From Gammaproteobacteria bacterium (GTDB taxonomy: Bacteria; Pseudomonadota; Gammaproteobacteria; Pseudomonadales; Pseudohongiellaceae): 34,616 nucleotides of DNA. The position numbers were made by a program, and so were the translations under genes. A model generated the notes under the pieces. The model ran no database searches. It saw only the letters and a list, made by a program, of their open reading frames with translations, and was not told where the DNA came from. The stretch is taken from positions 1-34,616 of the forward strand of contig JAPORB010000209.1 in assembly GCA_026710425.1 (NCBI GenBank), in the 5' to 3' direction. Positions 21,169-30,389 of the stretch are shown here, one piece after another (positions within the stretch are counted from its first letter, which is position 1; every line of letters starts with the position of its first letter).

Positions 21169-22164
21169 TCAGGCCGCTGGATCGAATACAAAACGACCTA
21201 CCGCACCTCCCTGTAGTACAGCTGTCAGACTTTGCTCCAGTTCACCAAAGCCAATTACAGTGGTAATGCGATTAAGCCCATCAAGTTTCCAGTCCCCTGC
21301 CAAACGTTGCCAAATCGCCTGCTTGGTCGCTAAGGGCAATTCAACTGAATCAATTCCCAGCAAATTAACCCCACGGAGAATAAACGGCAAAACACTGGCC
21401 TGAAAGTACGGTGACTGGACCAATCCACAAGCGGTAACGCTACCCCCACTTTGAAGACTCTTAATCACATTGAAAAGAGTATCTCCGCCGACCACATCAA
21501 CCGCACCGGCCCATCGTTCCTCCAGCAATGGTTTGGCCGAAGCCTCACCCAACTCAGACCGATCCAGCACAGTTGAGGCTCCACAGCGACGCAACCATTC
21601 ATCATGCGATAACTTTCCAGTGCTGGCAGCCACCTGAAATCCAGCTTTTGCCAGCAACATCACCGCAATAATGCCAACCCCTCCGGTGGCACCTGTCACC
21701 AGCACCTCACCCTGATCAGGTTCAAGCCCGTTTGCCAGTAATTTTTCCAGACAAAATGCAGCTGTAAATCCGGCCGTTCCAAGCTGCATGGCTGCTAATG
21801 CATCCAATCCCTCAGGCAAGGGTAAAACCCAGGCAGCCGGAACCCGAATATACTCGGCAAAGCCACCAGCTGTATTCATACCAAGATCGTATCCCGACAC
21901 TATGACTGAATCACCAGCCATAAATTGAGAAACGGAGGACTGTTTCACCACACCAGCCACATCAATGCCTGGCGTGTGTGGATAGTTGCGGGTTACCCCC
22001 TTGTTACCACTAGCCGACAGCGCATCCTTGTAATTTAGACTTGAATAGGAGACCTTGACTAGCACCTCGCCAGCCGGTAAATCATCCAGCTTTTTTTCTA
22101 CGGCAATCCCTCTGAAGAGATTATCCTCAATCTCAGAAACTTCATAGGCTCTGAATGTTGTCAC
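21169..22164 (-). CDS. YhdH/AcuI-family quinone oxidoreductase / acryloyl-CoA reductase
   Basis: 331 aa MDR-family protein; SSLNYKDALSASGNKGVTRNYPHTPGIDVAGVV, VLVTGATGGVGIIAVMLL, TACGLVQSPYFQASVLPFILRGVNLLGIDSVELP. Confidence 0.93.
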   Translation of the reverse strand: MTTFRAYEVSEIEDNLFRGIAVEKKLDDLPAGEVLVKVSYSSLNYKDALSASGNKGVTRNYPHTPGIDVAGVVKQSSVSQFMAGDSVIVSGYDLGMNTAGGFAEYIRVPAAWVLPLPEGLDALAAMQLGTAGFTAAFCLEKLLANGLEPDQGEVLVTGATGGVGIIAVMLLAKAGFQVAASTGKLSHDEWLRRCGASTVLDRSELGEASAKPLLEERWAGAVDVVGGDTLFNVIKSLQSGGSVTACGLVQSPYFQASVLPFILRGVNLLGIDSVELPLATKQAIWQRLAGDWKLDGLNRITTVIGFGELEQSLTAVLQGGAVGRFVFDPAA

Positions 22165-22354
22165 TGATGGTTCCTCTTACAAGTCTGATTGATAAACACT
22201 GATATTTTCCGCTCTTTGATTACTGGATTACCATTCGCTCATTCGCTTGGTGTTATCAGTTTGAACTGACACCAAAACGGTTTGTGGCCACGATCATCTG
22301 GTCGGTTGAAGCAGGAAAATTCCAAGTGAGACAGGCCGTTTAACATATTCAATT

Positions 22355-23425
22355 TCACTGATATTTTTCCGTACTGGAGCGTTCGATCCAACGTGAAAAG
22401 ATGCGGTTCAAGCTTTGCTCAAGCATCCCGTCAAAGCGGTCCTGTATTGATTTTCGAAACTCGTAATCAACTTCAAAAACATCAGCATTCTCACAAGCTT
22501 CTACAATACATTCATCGCTGGTTTTAATCTCGTCAACCATGCCACGGTCCATGGCCTGTGTACCAACCCAGGTTTCGCCAGTAGAAATCCTGTCAATCTC
22601 CACATCAGGCCGATGATCCTTGACCCAGCCTTTGAACAGGTCGTGAATGTTTTCCACATCTTCCTGCACCTTATCCCGCCCCTTCTGGGTGATTTCACCA
22701 AATACTGTCAAAGTTCTCTTGAACTCTCCAGCTGAGATAATTTCAAAATCAACATTATTCTTTTTGAGCACACGATGAAAATTTGGCAATTGAACCAAAA
22801 CTCCGATTGAACCTATGATGGCAAATGGGGCAGCAATCAACTTGTCGGCCAAGCAGGCCATCATATAACCACCACTGGCAGCCACCTTGTCCACGCAAAT
22901 CGTCAGCGGAATTTTCTGGTCGCGAAGCCGTAAAAGCTGGGAAGATGCCAAACCATAGGCATTAACCATGCCTCCAGGACTTTCCAGCCTGAGTAGTACT
23001 TCGTCAATGGAATTGGCCATAGAAATAACTGCAGAAATTTCTTCCCGCAGACAATCCACCTCTCCGGCCTCCATATCGCCGGTAAAGTTAAGCACGTAAA
23101 TTCGTTTGCGATTGACCGGTTCTTTCTGCTCTGCACTTTCTGCTCTCTTTCTAGCATCCTTGCGCTCTTTTTGTTCGACTTTATGTTTTTTCCTCTGCTC
23201 TTTTTGAATTCTTTTTACCTCATCCTTGTCAAGCACAGCAAAACGCATCATATCCTGCAATTCATCGAAGTGGTCATTAAGACAGCTAACTCTTAACCTT
23301 CCCTTGCGGTCAGGTCTTCTGGCACGCTGACTAATTGCACCAATAAAAAGGATAACCAAAAAAACAGCTGCAACAATGGTCACTGCCTTGGCTAGAAACA
23401 ACCCATATTCGGACAAAAACTCCAT
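22355..23425 (-). CDS. sohB: Inner membrane S49-family peptidase SohB
   Basis: 356 aa; N-terminal TM segment, LRLESPGGMVNAYGLASSQL, CVDKVAASGGYMMACLADKLIAAPFAIIGSIGVL. Confidence 0.95.
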   Translation of the reverse strand: MEFLSEYGLFLAKAVTIVAAVFLVILFIGAISQRARRPDRKGRLRVSCLNDHFDELQDMMRFAVLDKDEVKRIQKEQRKKHKVEQKERKDARKRAESAEQKEPVNRKRIYVLNFTGDMEAGEVDCLREEISAVISMANSIDEVLLRLESPGGMVNAYGLASSQLLRLRDQKIPLTICVDKVAASGGYMMACLADKLIAAPFAIIGSIGVLVQLPNFHRVLKKNNVDFEIISAGEFKRTLTVFGEITQKGRDKVQEDVENIHDLFKGWVKDHRPDVEIDRISTGETWVGTQAMDRGMVDEIKTSDECIVEACENADVFEVDYEFRKSIQDRFDGMLEQSLNRIFSRWIERSSTEKYQ

Positions 23426-23473
23426 TCACTTTCCCCATACAGTCTATACAAATAGTCAGGTCGCAGTTTAACC

Positions 23474-24319
23474 CTAAAGAGCCCCTGATTGCATCTGCCG
23501 GACAAAATTGTCGATCAGTTCACCAGCTACACTAATTCTGGCAGAAGGCGTAGTCGGCAAACTATCCACAGAATACCAGCCAGCTTCAGCAATCTCACCT
23601 ATCTCCGGCACAATCTCTCCGGCCTTGTAATCAGCATAGAAGCCAAGCATCAATTGTGAAGGGAATGGCCAGGATTGACTCTTGAAATATCGTATGTTGT
23701 GCACATCAAGCCCGGACTCTTCCTTGACCTCACGCAATACCGTATCTTCCGCAGATTCACCCACCTCAATGAACCCTGCCAGGCAGCTAAGAAACCCTGA
23801 TCGATAACGGGCGTTTCTGGCCAGCAACATTTTGTCCTCTTTAATAACCAGCACAATGACACAGGGATTGATACGAGGGAAAAAGTGATGATTACAGGAT
23901 CTGCATTCCATCAGCAGCTCCTGCTCACCACAAATGGTTAACCGCCCACAGTAACCACAGTGGCGATGGGCCCGAAACCACTCCAGTATCTGATTGGCCT
24001 TGCCTACAGTGAGCAAGGCTTGCTCGGAATTAAACAAAAGGCTACGCAATGATATTTTTTCAGCTGAGTCTGGTAGCAAAGAATCATCTTTCAGTTCGAG
24101 GGCAACCAGATCGGGATTCCGAGCAGTGAGCAGTGGCTGCTGAGCATGCTCAAATAAATGAACCACTTCGCTGAAATCCCACAAATACTTATGCCTGTCG
24201 GCCACAACGCGATGTTGGCTGAACAGGATGAACTGATCAGTCTCAAGCAGTTGCTCAGTACTCGGAAAAAAATTTCGCATGGCGACATCGGGCCAGTGGT
24301 CGAATCCCGCCAGCATCAC
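23474..24319 (-). CDS. nudC: NAD(+)/NADH pyrophosphatase NudC (Nudix)
   Basis: 281 aa; zinc ribbon CGYCGRLTIC...CRSCNHHFFPRINPCVI, Nudix box GFIEVGESAEDTVLREVKEESGL. Confidence 0.95.
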   Translation of the reverse strand: MMLAGFDHWPDVAMRNFFPSTEQLLETDQFILFSQHRVVADRHKYLWDFSEVVHLFEHAQQPLLTARNPDLVALELKDDSLLPDSAEKISLRSLLFNSEQALLTVGKANQILEWFRAHRHCGYCGRLTICGEQELLMECRSCNHHFFPRINPCVIVLVIKEDKMLLARNARYRSGFLSCLAGFIEVGESAEDTVLREVKEESGLDVHNIRYFKSQSWPFPSQLMLGFYADYKAGEIVPEIGEIAEAGWYSVDSLPTTPSARISVAGELIDNFVRQMQSGAL

Positions 24320-24409
24320 AACAACATCAATTAGCCCGTCAAATTAACAACGAGCACCTTGTGCTATTGCCTTTTAAACTTGCCATTCGGATTTCAAGAC
24401 TAGCAAGCC

Positions 24410-25789
24410 TCAGTGTCCGACTGTCTCGGTCTCGACACCGGGGCTGGTCAGAATTTCAAGCGGATTGGAGTAAAAGTCCCAGAACAACCACATAATGATG
24501 GTACAAGTCACCAGGGTTACCAACATTACAGGCAGGCCTTTCCGCATCCAGAGTCCAGGTGTGATGGCCAAACTTGGATCCCCTGCGTCTTTGGCCATTT
24601 TCTCGGAAATGGTAACGATGAACACATTCGCCGTTGAGCCAATATGCGTCCCATTACCTCCCATACCCACACCAGCGGCAAGACCCCATAGCAATGGCGT
24701 TACATTGATTCCCTGGGATTCCATGCCAGCAATAATCGGAATCATCGCCGCAGTAAATGGAATATTGTCGATAGCGGCAGACAAAATGGCAGCAACCCAC
24801 ATCAACATCAGAGTAGCCGTCAACAGGTCTTGCTCCACGAACGGGATTATGAACTGGCCGATGTACTCAAGGAACTGACTATGCTCCACTCCACCCACAA
24901 TGATAAACAAGGAGATGAAGAACATGAGCAAGGCCAATTCGGTGTGGGCAAAGGCTTCCTCCATGTCAAGTTCTCTACCAATAAAAGCCAGAGCAGTTAG
25001 GCCAAGTGCTGTGACGAACCAGGGTTCCCAGTGCAGGGAATTGTGCATGATGAAACCAATAACCATGATGCCAAGGACGCCGAGTGCACCATACCAGGTC
25101 TTGGGGTCGGAGAGTGGCTCGCGATCAGTAAGGTTGAGCTCGGCGGGAGTTACAGCCAGCTCTTCCCGAAACTCGTAGCGTAGCAGGAACAGAACCACTA
25201 GCCAGGCGACCAGTACCATCAGACCCATATGGATAACAAAAGTATTGAAGTCGATACCAAAGGCCGAACCGATCATCAGATTGGGCGGATCTCCCACCAG
25301 TGTGGCCACACCGCCAGTGTCTGATAGCAGTGCAGCTGCAAGCAAAAAAGGAATCGGGCTGACACGAAGGGACTGGCAGATAAGAATTATCAGGGGGCCA
25401 AATATGACCACCGTGGTAACATTATCCAGTAGCAGGGACAAACCAGTAACCAAAGAACCAATAAGGGCCAGAAGAAGAAACAGTCTGCCTTTGCTAAAAT
25501 CTGCCGTCCAGTACGCAAGTTGCTGGAAACCACCCGTTGGAATCATGATCGCAACAATAGTCATCATCCCACCGAGTAGAAACACTACATTCCAGTCGAT
25601 TGCCTCCACAGCACCCTCGGGGTTGTAGAATCCCATAATTTGTCCCACCACGATCATGGTCGCAGCACCAGCCATGGCACATTTCACTCGGTGAACCTTG
25701 TGTATTTCCTCTGTGAAAATGGCAATAAAGGTGGTCGCCAGAATAATGGCCGACCAGAGCATATCGTTATTCCATTCAAGCAATTCCAT
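24410..25789 (-). CDS. ArsB/NhaD-type (SLC13-like) permease
   Basis: 459 aa polytopic; LLGGMMTIVAIMIPTGGFQQLAYW, LSDTGGVATLVGDPPNLMIGSA, AAGVGMGGNGTHIGSTANVF. Confidence 0.9.
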   Translation of the reverse strand: MELLEWNNDMLWSAIILATTFIAIFTEEIHKVHRVKCAMAGAATMIVVGQIMGFYNPEGAVEAIDWNVVFLLGGMMTIVAIMIPTGGFQQLAYWTADFSKGRLFLLLALIGSLVTGLSLLLDNVTTVVIFGPLIILICQSLRVSPIPFLLAAALLSDTGGVATLVGDPPNLMIGSAFGIDFNTFVIHMGLMVLVAWLVVLFLLRYEFREELAVTPAELNLTDREPLSDPKTWYGALGVLGIMVIGFIMHNSLHWEPWFVTALGLTALAFIGRELDMEEAFAHTELALLMFFISLFIIVGGVEHSQFLEYIGQFIIPFVEQDLLTATLMLMWVAAILSAAIDNIPFTAAMIPIIAGMESQGINVTPLLWGLAAGVGMGGNGTHIGSTANVFIVTISEKMAKDAGDPSLAITPGLWMRKGLPVMLVTLVTCTIIMWLFWDFYSNPLEILTSPGVETETVGH

Positions 25790-25853
25790 ATAGCTTCTAC
25801 CTTGTCAGTTGGGTTGTGATCAGCTTCTGGGGCAAGACGGTGTACCGCCCAAA

Positions 25854-25889
25854 TTCGGAGGGATACCACTTTTCGGAGGGATACCACTT
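25854..25889. repeat. Perfect 18-bp tandem duplication (2 x TTCGGAGGGATACCACTT)
   Basis: Positions 25854-25871 and 25872-25889 are identical and directly adjacent. Confidence 0.95.
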
Positions 25890-26145
25890 ATAGATGACAA
25901 ATAAAACAAAATAATCAAGCTGTTCCTATATTTTGCTGGATATCGAGTCCGTCTGAGTCCACCTGTTGGCTACCTCTAACCATAGTTTGCCGGACCATCC
26001 AGATTTCGGGGTAAAGGTCAGATGTGTCCAGAGCTTGAGAATAGTACAGATTTAATGCTTGCTCTTCAACCGGTTAAGTCCTGGTTTTCTGCTTCCTGGC
26101 CGATTTCAAGAGCAGTGACATCTGCGATGGCCTTGGCAACTCACT

Positions 26146-26868
26146 TCAGTGCCCTGATTCCAACCGATTCCAAAGGGCTCCCTTGGAACTGCTTTTCTCC
26201 AGTTCCTCAAGACGCTCTTGATGAGCATCGAGTTCCGCATTTTTTGCTCGGATTATGCGCAGTGGTGGACGATTCGGATCAAGGGTCCGTTTGACTTGGA
26301 GGCTGGTTTCGACCTGGATTGAATCAGTAGCGGGGGCAAAAATGCTATGCTGACCACTGGTCATCATCAGATAGACCTCAGCAAGAATCTTCGCATCCAG
26401 CAGTGCCCCATGCTTCTCGCGTTGAGAATTGTCTATGCCATAACGTTTACAAAGAGCATCAAGTGAGTTGCGCTGTCCAGGATGTTTATTTGAGGCCAGT
26501 ACCAGAGTGTCAAAAACCGTACAAAAACTTGCAATATCGGGGTATTCTGATTGCGCTAGACTTAATTCGTAGTCAAGAAATCCAACATCAAAGGGAGCAT
26601 TGTGCATAACTAGCTGAGCACCCGAAACATATTCAATAAACTCATCCATAATATCGGCGAACAAAGGCTTGTCAGCCAGAAATTGTGCAGAAAGCCCATG
26701 CACTTCATATGCACCTGCTTCTACCTCTCTTTGCGGATTCAGGTATCGGTGAAAATGATTGCTAGTCAGACGACGGTCTTGCAACTCAACACATCCTATC
26801 TCAACAATACGATGGCCCTCAGCAGTATCTCTTCCGGTAGTTTCTGTATCCAGTATGATTTGTCGCAT
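26146..26868 (-). CDS. dnaQ: DNA polymerase III epsilon subunit (DEDDh 3'-5' exonuclease), full length
   Basis: 240 aa; ExoI ILDTETTG, ExoII MHNAPFDVGFLD, ExoIII KHGALLDAKILAEVYL, plus a C-terminal extension LDPNRPPLRIIRAKNAELDAHQERL. Confidence 0.95.
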   Translation of the reverse strand: MRQIILDTETTGRDTAEGHRIVEIGCVELQDRRLTSNHFHRYLNPQREVEAGAYEVHGLSAQFLADKPLFADIMDEFIEYVSGAQLVMHNAPFDVGFLDYELSLAQSEYPDIASFCTVFDTLVLASNKHPGQRNSLDALCKRYGIDNSQREKHGALLDAKILAEVYLMMTSGQHSIFAPATDSIQVETSLQVKRTLDPNRPPLRIIRAKNAELDAHQERLEELEKSSSKGALWNRLESGH

Positions 26869-26915
26869 GGGATATCTAATTACACTTATATTTGATTATA
26901 TTTTTTATGCACCTG

Positions 26916-27461
26916 CTACCCAGCGGACTGACTATCGCTAGTCATGGTCAGATACAGTTCAGCAAGAATTTCAGCATCCAGTAAGGCCCCGTGGAATTCG
27001 CGGCGAGTGTTATTTACATTATAACGCTCACAAAGAGCATCAAGAGTATTTTTTTGATCAGGATGTTTATGTTTGGCAAGACGCAAGGTGTCAGTTACTG
27101 TACAGCAGCTTTCAATCTGCGAAATGTTGCACTGCGCAAGTGTAAGTTCATGATCTAGAAACCGAACGTCGAATGTCGCATTGTGAATAATCAGTTCAGC
27201 CCCTGAAACGAAACTCATAAAATTATGCACTATTTTGCTAAATAAAGGTTTGTCTGCCAAAAACCTTTCGGTCAGCCCATGTACTTTTATTGCCTCATCA
27301 TCCACCTTTCTTTGAGGGTTGAGATAGCAGTGAAAATGTTGACCAGTTAACTTGCGGTCGAGGATTTCCACGCATCCAATTTCAACGATTCGGTGTCCCT
27401 GGCTCGGACTTAGTCCGGTAGTCTCTGTGTCTAGCGCAATTTGACGAGTAGCGTTAGTCAT
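26916..27461 (-). CDS. Second DnaQ-like DEDDh exonuclease, C-terminally short paralog
   Basis: 181 aa; ALDTETTG, IHNATFDVRFLDHEL, FHGALLDAEILAELYLTMTS; strongly similar to its neighbour but ends just after ExoIII. Confidence 0.92.
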   Translation of the reverse strand: MTNATRQIALDTETTGLSPSQGHRIVEIGCVEILDRKLTGQHFHCYLNPQRKVDDEAIKVHGLTERFLADKPLFSKIVHNFMSFVSGAELIIHNATFDVRFLDHELTLAQCNISQIESCCTVTDTLRLAKHKHPDQKNTLDALCERYNVNNTRREFHGALLDAEILAELYLTMTSDSQSAG

Positions 27462-27627
27462 TTTCTAACTATTTTTAGTCTGGACATGCTTGTGTTACCT
27501 GGTTACTTTCCATCAGTAGTGAGTTACTGTAATTGTTTTAGCAGGTACAGTGATTTGCATCAAAATATTAAGATAGTAAAGATAATAGATCTACTTCTTA
27601 TCGTAACCTGTTTTGAAGGATAATTAA

Positions 27628-27637
27628 CCCCCCCCCC
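27628..27637. repeat. 10-bp homopolymer (poly-C on +, poly-G on -)
   Basis: TTAACCCCCCCCCCACAATAG read directly. Confidence 0.9.
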
Positions 27638-27696
27638 ACAATAGAAATGATTTTGGCAATATTTCCTGTCAGATTTATGTGGTGTATCTCAATCAC

Positions 27697-28593
27697 TCAG
27701 CCGGAAATTCTTGCGCTTCCTCTCGGTTCGGTAATATCAGTCAAGATTCTTTCAATCCTGTTATTAGCAATTTCGGCCATTGCTTCCTCAATTTCTGTAC
27801 CAATAAATTTACGAGATTCCAATAATGCCGCTTCTCCACAGGAACCAGAACCAGCAAATGGATCATAAACTAGTGAGTTTTCATAGCTAAATATCCTTAT
27901 CAAATGTCTCAGCAAGTCTACAGGCTTAGTTGTCAAGTGTCCATATCTTTCTTTAGGTTTAGAAGCTGATATAATTGTACCTGGAAATTTTTCAGGTTCA
28001 ATGTAAGGATTTGAAACATCAATTAGTCCAGTTTCCCAATTATCCCAATTATCCACAAAAGTACCTTCACGCGGTGCCTGGGCCAGAACGATCATTTCAC
28101 ATTGTGGCTTTAACTGGGGAGTTTTACGACTACCAACTTTTTCAATTAAGCGTTCTTTTTCATGTTGAGAGATTTTGCGTTTTCGGATAAAATGCTGTTG
28201 AGTGAATGCTTTTGCCTGTCCTTCATATCGCCATGCGAGTATATCTCTGATTTCAAATCCCGCATCTTCAATTGTCATTGCAGAATGATGGACCAAACGA
28301 TTTTGAGAAAAGCAAAGTACAAATCCACCAGGCTTGATTATTCTCATCCATTCTTTTGCAATTGGATATAAAAATTTTTGAAGGTTCTTACCTTGCTGCT
28401 TGTCAAACTTCATGCCTACTGGCAATGATCCAACAACTCCTGATTTCTTGGTTTTCTCCTTTAATTTCTGGTGATTCCAGTCATCACCCATACCATCAAT
28501 AAAATAAGGTGGGTCAGTGAGAATTAAAGAAACGGTGTCATCATCCATTTCCTGCATCATTAATCTGCAATCTTTTGAATGAATCAATTCCAT
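27697..28593 (-). CDS. DNA (adenine-N6 or cytosine-N4) methyltransferase, beta-class order
   Basis: 298 aa; motif IV LTDPPYFIDGMG near the N-terminus, motif I VYDPFAGSGSCGEAALL near the C-terminus. Confidence 0.92.
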   Translation of the reverse strand: MELIHSKDCRLMMQEMDDDTVSLILTDPPYFIDGMGDDWNHQKLKEKTKKSGVVGSLPVGMKFDKQQGKNLQKFLYPIAKEWMRIIKPGGFVLCFSQNRLVHHSAMTIEDAGFEIRDILAWRYEGQAKAFTQQHFIRKRKISQHEKERLIEKVGSRKTPQLKPQCEMIVLAQAPREGTFVDNWDNWETGLIDVSNPYIEPEKFPGTIISASKPKERYGHLTTKPVDLLRHLIRIFSYENSLVYDPFAGSGSCGEAALLESRKFIGTEIEEAMAEIANNRIERILTDITEPRGSARISG

Positions 28594-28758
28594 ATATTTA
28601 CTCTGTCAATTTCAATTAACTTATCCGCCGAATTGCAGGATGGCACAAGGTTTATCTCTTTCCCACTATCAAGAATAAATTTTGAATATCACAACTGGCA
28701 CTGTGTTGAAATAATTAACTCTCCATTGTTGACTTTAACAAGAATCAAAATCTGCTGG

Positions 28759-29196
28759 CTAGCCCAATTCATCAATTCCCAAATTTGCGAGAGCATCAGC
28801 CTGTTCGTTTCCGGGATGTCCGCTGTGGCCTTTGACCCACTCCCAGTCAACTTGATGCAAGGCAACCAGCTCATCCAGCTGCTGCCACAAATCGACATTA
28901 AGCACTGGACTCTTATTGGCGGTACGCCAGTTACGGCGTTTCCAGTTCGGCATCCACTGAGTAAATCCTTCAAGGACATATTTGGAGTCCGTGGTTACCA
29001 GTACCCGGCAGGATCTTTTTAATGCTCCCAGCCCTTTGATAACCGCCGTCAACTCCATGCGATTATTCGTGGTATTCGCCACGCCCCCATGCAGCAACTT
29101 TTCTATATCTCCAAAGCGCAACAATACTCCCCATCCCCCCTTGCCCGGGTTACCGCGGCAAGCTCCGTCGGTGTACATCTCAACGATATTACTCAA
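28759..29196 (-). CDS. rnhA: Ribonuclease HI
   Basis: [66 protein letters not shown]. The ORF track extends to 29331 but that part overlaps the upstream gene; likely start is TTG 29196 ([11 protein letters not shown]) or ATG further in. Confidence 0.94.
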   Translation of the reverse strand: MSNIVEMYTDGACRGNPGKGGWGVLLRFGDIEKLLHGGVANTTNNRMELTAVIKGLGALKRSCRVLVTTDSKYVLEGFTQWMPNWKRRNWRTANKSPVLNVDLWQQLDELVALHQVDWEWVKGHSGHPGNEQADALANLGIDELG

Positions 29197-29219
29197 GCGA
29201 ATTACCTCACCCTTTCCAG

Positions 29220-30068
29220 CTAATGCATTTTGACCCGAGCAGTTTCTGATGCTGGCATGACAACCGGACGGGCTGACAGTGGTCGCCAGCGGGGCATGAT
29301 CGGGGTGATGGGAACAACCTGCTTGACGCACAGGTATACATATGCTCCACCGAGTGGGCTTCCAGTTCGTACACCGAACTTTTCCATTGAATCCGCATGT
29401 TGTAGCAATGAACTGTAAGCGAGGGGTAGAAAGTGCAGACCATGATGCAATGCCTGTGTATGCAGATTAAGCAATTGCAACCAGTCGCTGAGCCTCCTCT
29501 TTGATAGAAAGCGACCTCGCCAGGGAATGGCAGTATTGCGCCTAAACAACTTACTCAGTCCCCAACAGCTGACAGGATTGAATCCAATTATGAGCATCTG
29601 ACCTCCGGGTCTAAGCACCCGGGTAGCCTCACGCAAGAGTCGGTGACTATCGTCCGCAAAATCCAATGCATGATGCAAGACGACTACGTCAATGCTGTCA
29701 GTGGCTAATGGTAGCTCTTCAATGTCAGCCACCGGATTACGGCAGCCAGGCCTCCAACTAGGTGCAAAAATTAGTTTGTGTCTAGCCGGGCTATTTTCTA
29801 TCAGCGAATATTCCTCATTGCAGCCAATTTGCAGGATATGATGCCCAAAAAGCCTTTCAAGAAGGGGGCTGGTCATCGATTTCTCGGCCTCCAGCACTTT
29901 TACGCCCAGCGGTGTCTGGAGCCACCTGGCGACCATAATGTGAACCATTTCCTGGGCCTGAAAGCCCCGCAACAACTGTCGTCTTGTCTCATGCTTGGAA
30001 AATAACTGCATCATTCTTGGAAATACCGATTTTCTCGAACCTACTTGATTCTCGTATTTTAAAAACAA
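29220..30068 (-). CDS. Class I SAM-dependent methyltransferase (YafS-like, next to rnhA)
   Basis: 282 aa; [68 protein letters not shown]. Confidence 0.9.
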   Translation of the reverse strand: MFLKYENQVGSRKSVFPRMMQLFSKHETRRQLLRGFQAQEMVHIMVARWLQTPLGVKVLEAEKSMTSPLLERLFGHHILQIGCNEEYSLIENSPARHKLIFAPSWRPGCRNPVADIEELPLATDSIDVVVLHHALDFADDSHRLLREATRVLRPGGQMLIIGFNPVSCWGLSKLFRRNTAIPWRGRFLSKRRLSDWLQLLNLHTQALHHGLHFLPLAYSSLLQHADSMEKFGVRTGSPLGGAYVYLCVKQVVPITPIMPRWRPLSARPVVMPASETARVKMH

Positions 30069-30389
30069 TCGGGAACTGATTTCAGCACTGCTCTTATGTT
30101 CATAGCATCAATTGCCTTGGGTCATCACGAATTGCTATCCAGCAAAAAAGATTATCTATGGCAGAAACACCTAAAATTTATCACACATTTGAATTCTAGA
30201 GTATGCATCATAGAGTAATGTCTCATCAAGGATAATATTGGTATTTTTAATTCTTTGATATTGCATCTATAATGGTTAGAATGCCTTAAAGCTGGTTACT
30301 CTAAATGATGTGGTCAGAAAAATTCTCCTGTCCAAGGTTAATGCATACACCCAACTTCAGGTGGAAATGTCAATATGCGGAGATGGTGA

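Noticed and set aside
24413-25628. Plus-strand ORFs opposite the permease (24495-24878, 24900-25178, 25245-25628)
   Set aside because: Antisense shadow ORFs of a clear membrane-transporter gene.
28594-28758. Short open stretch YSKFILDSGKEINLVPSCNSADKLIEIDRVNIWN upstream of the methyltransferase as a restriction-enzyme remnant
   Set aside because: Only about 34 codons, no start and no recognisable nuclease motif; not supportable.
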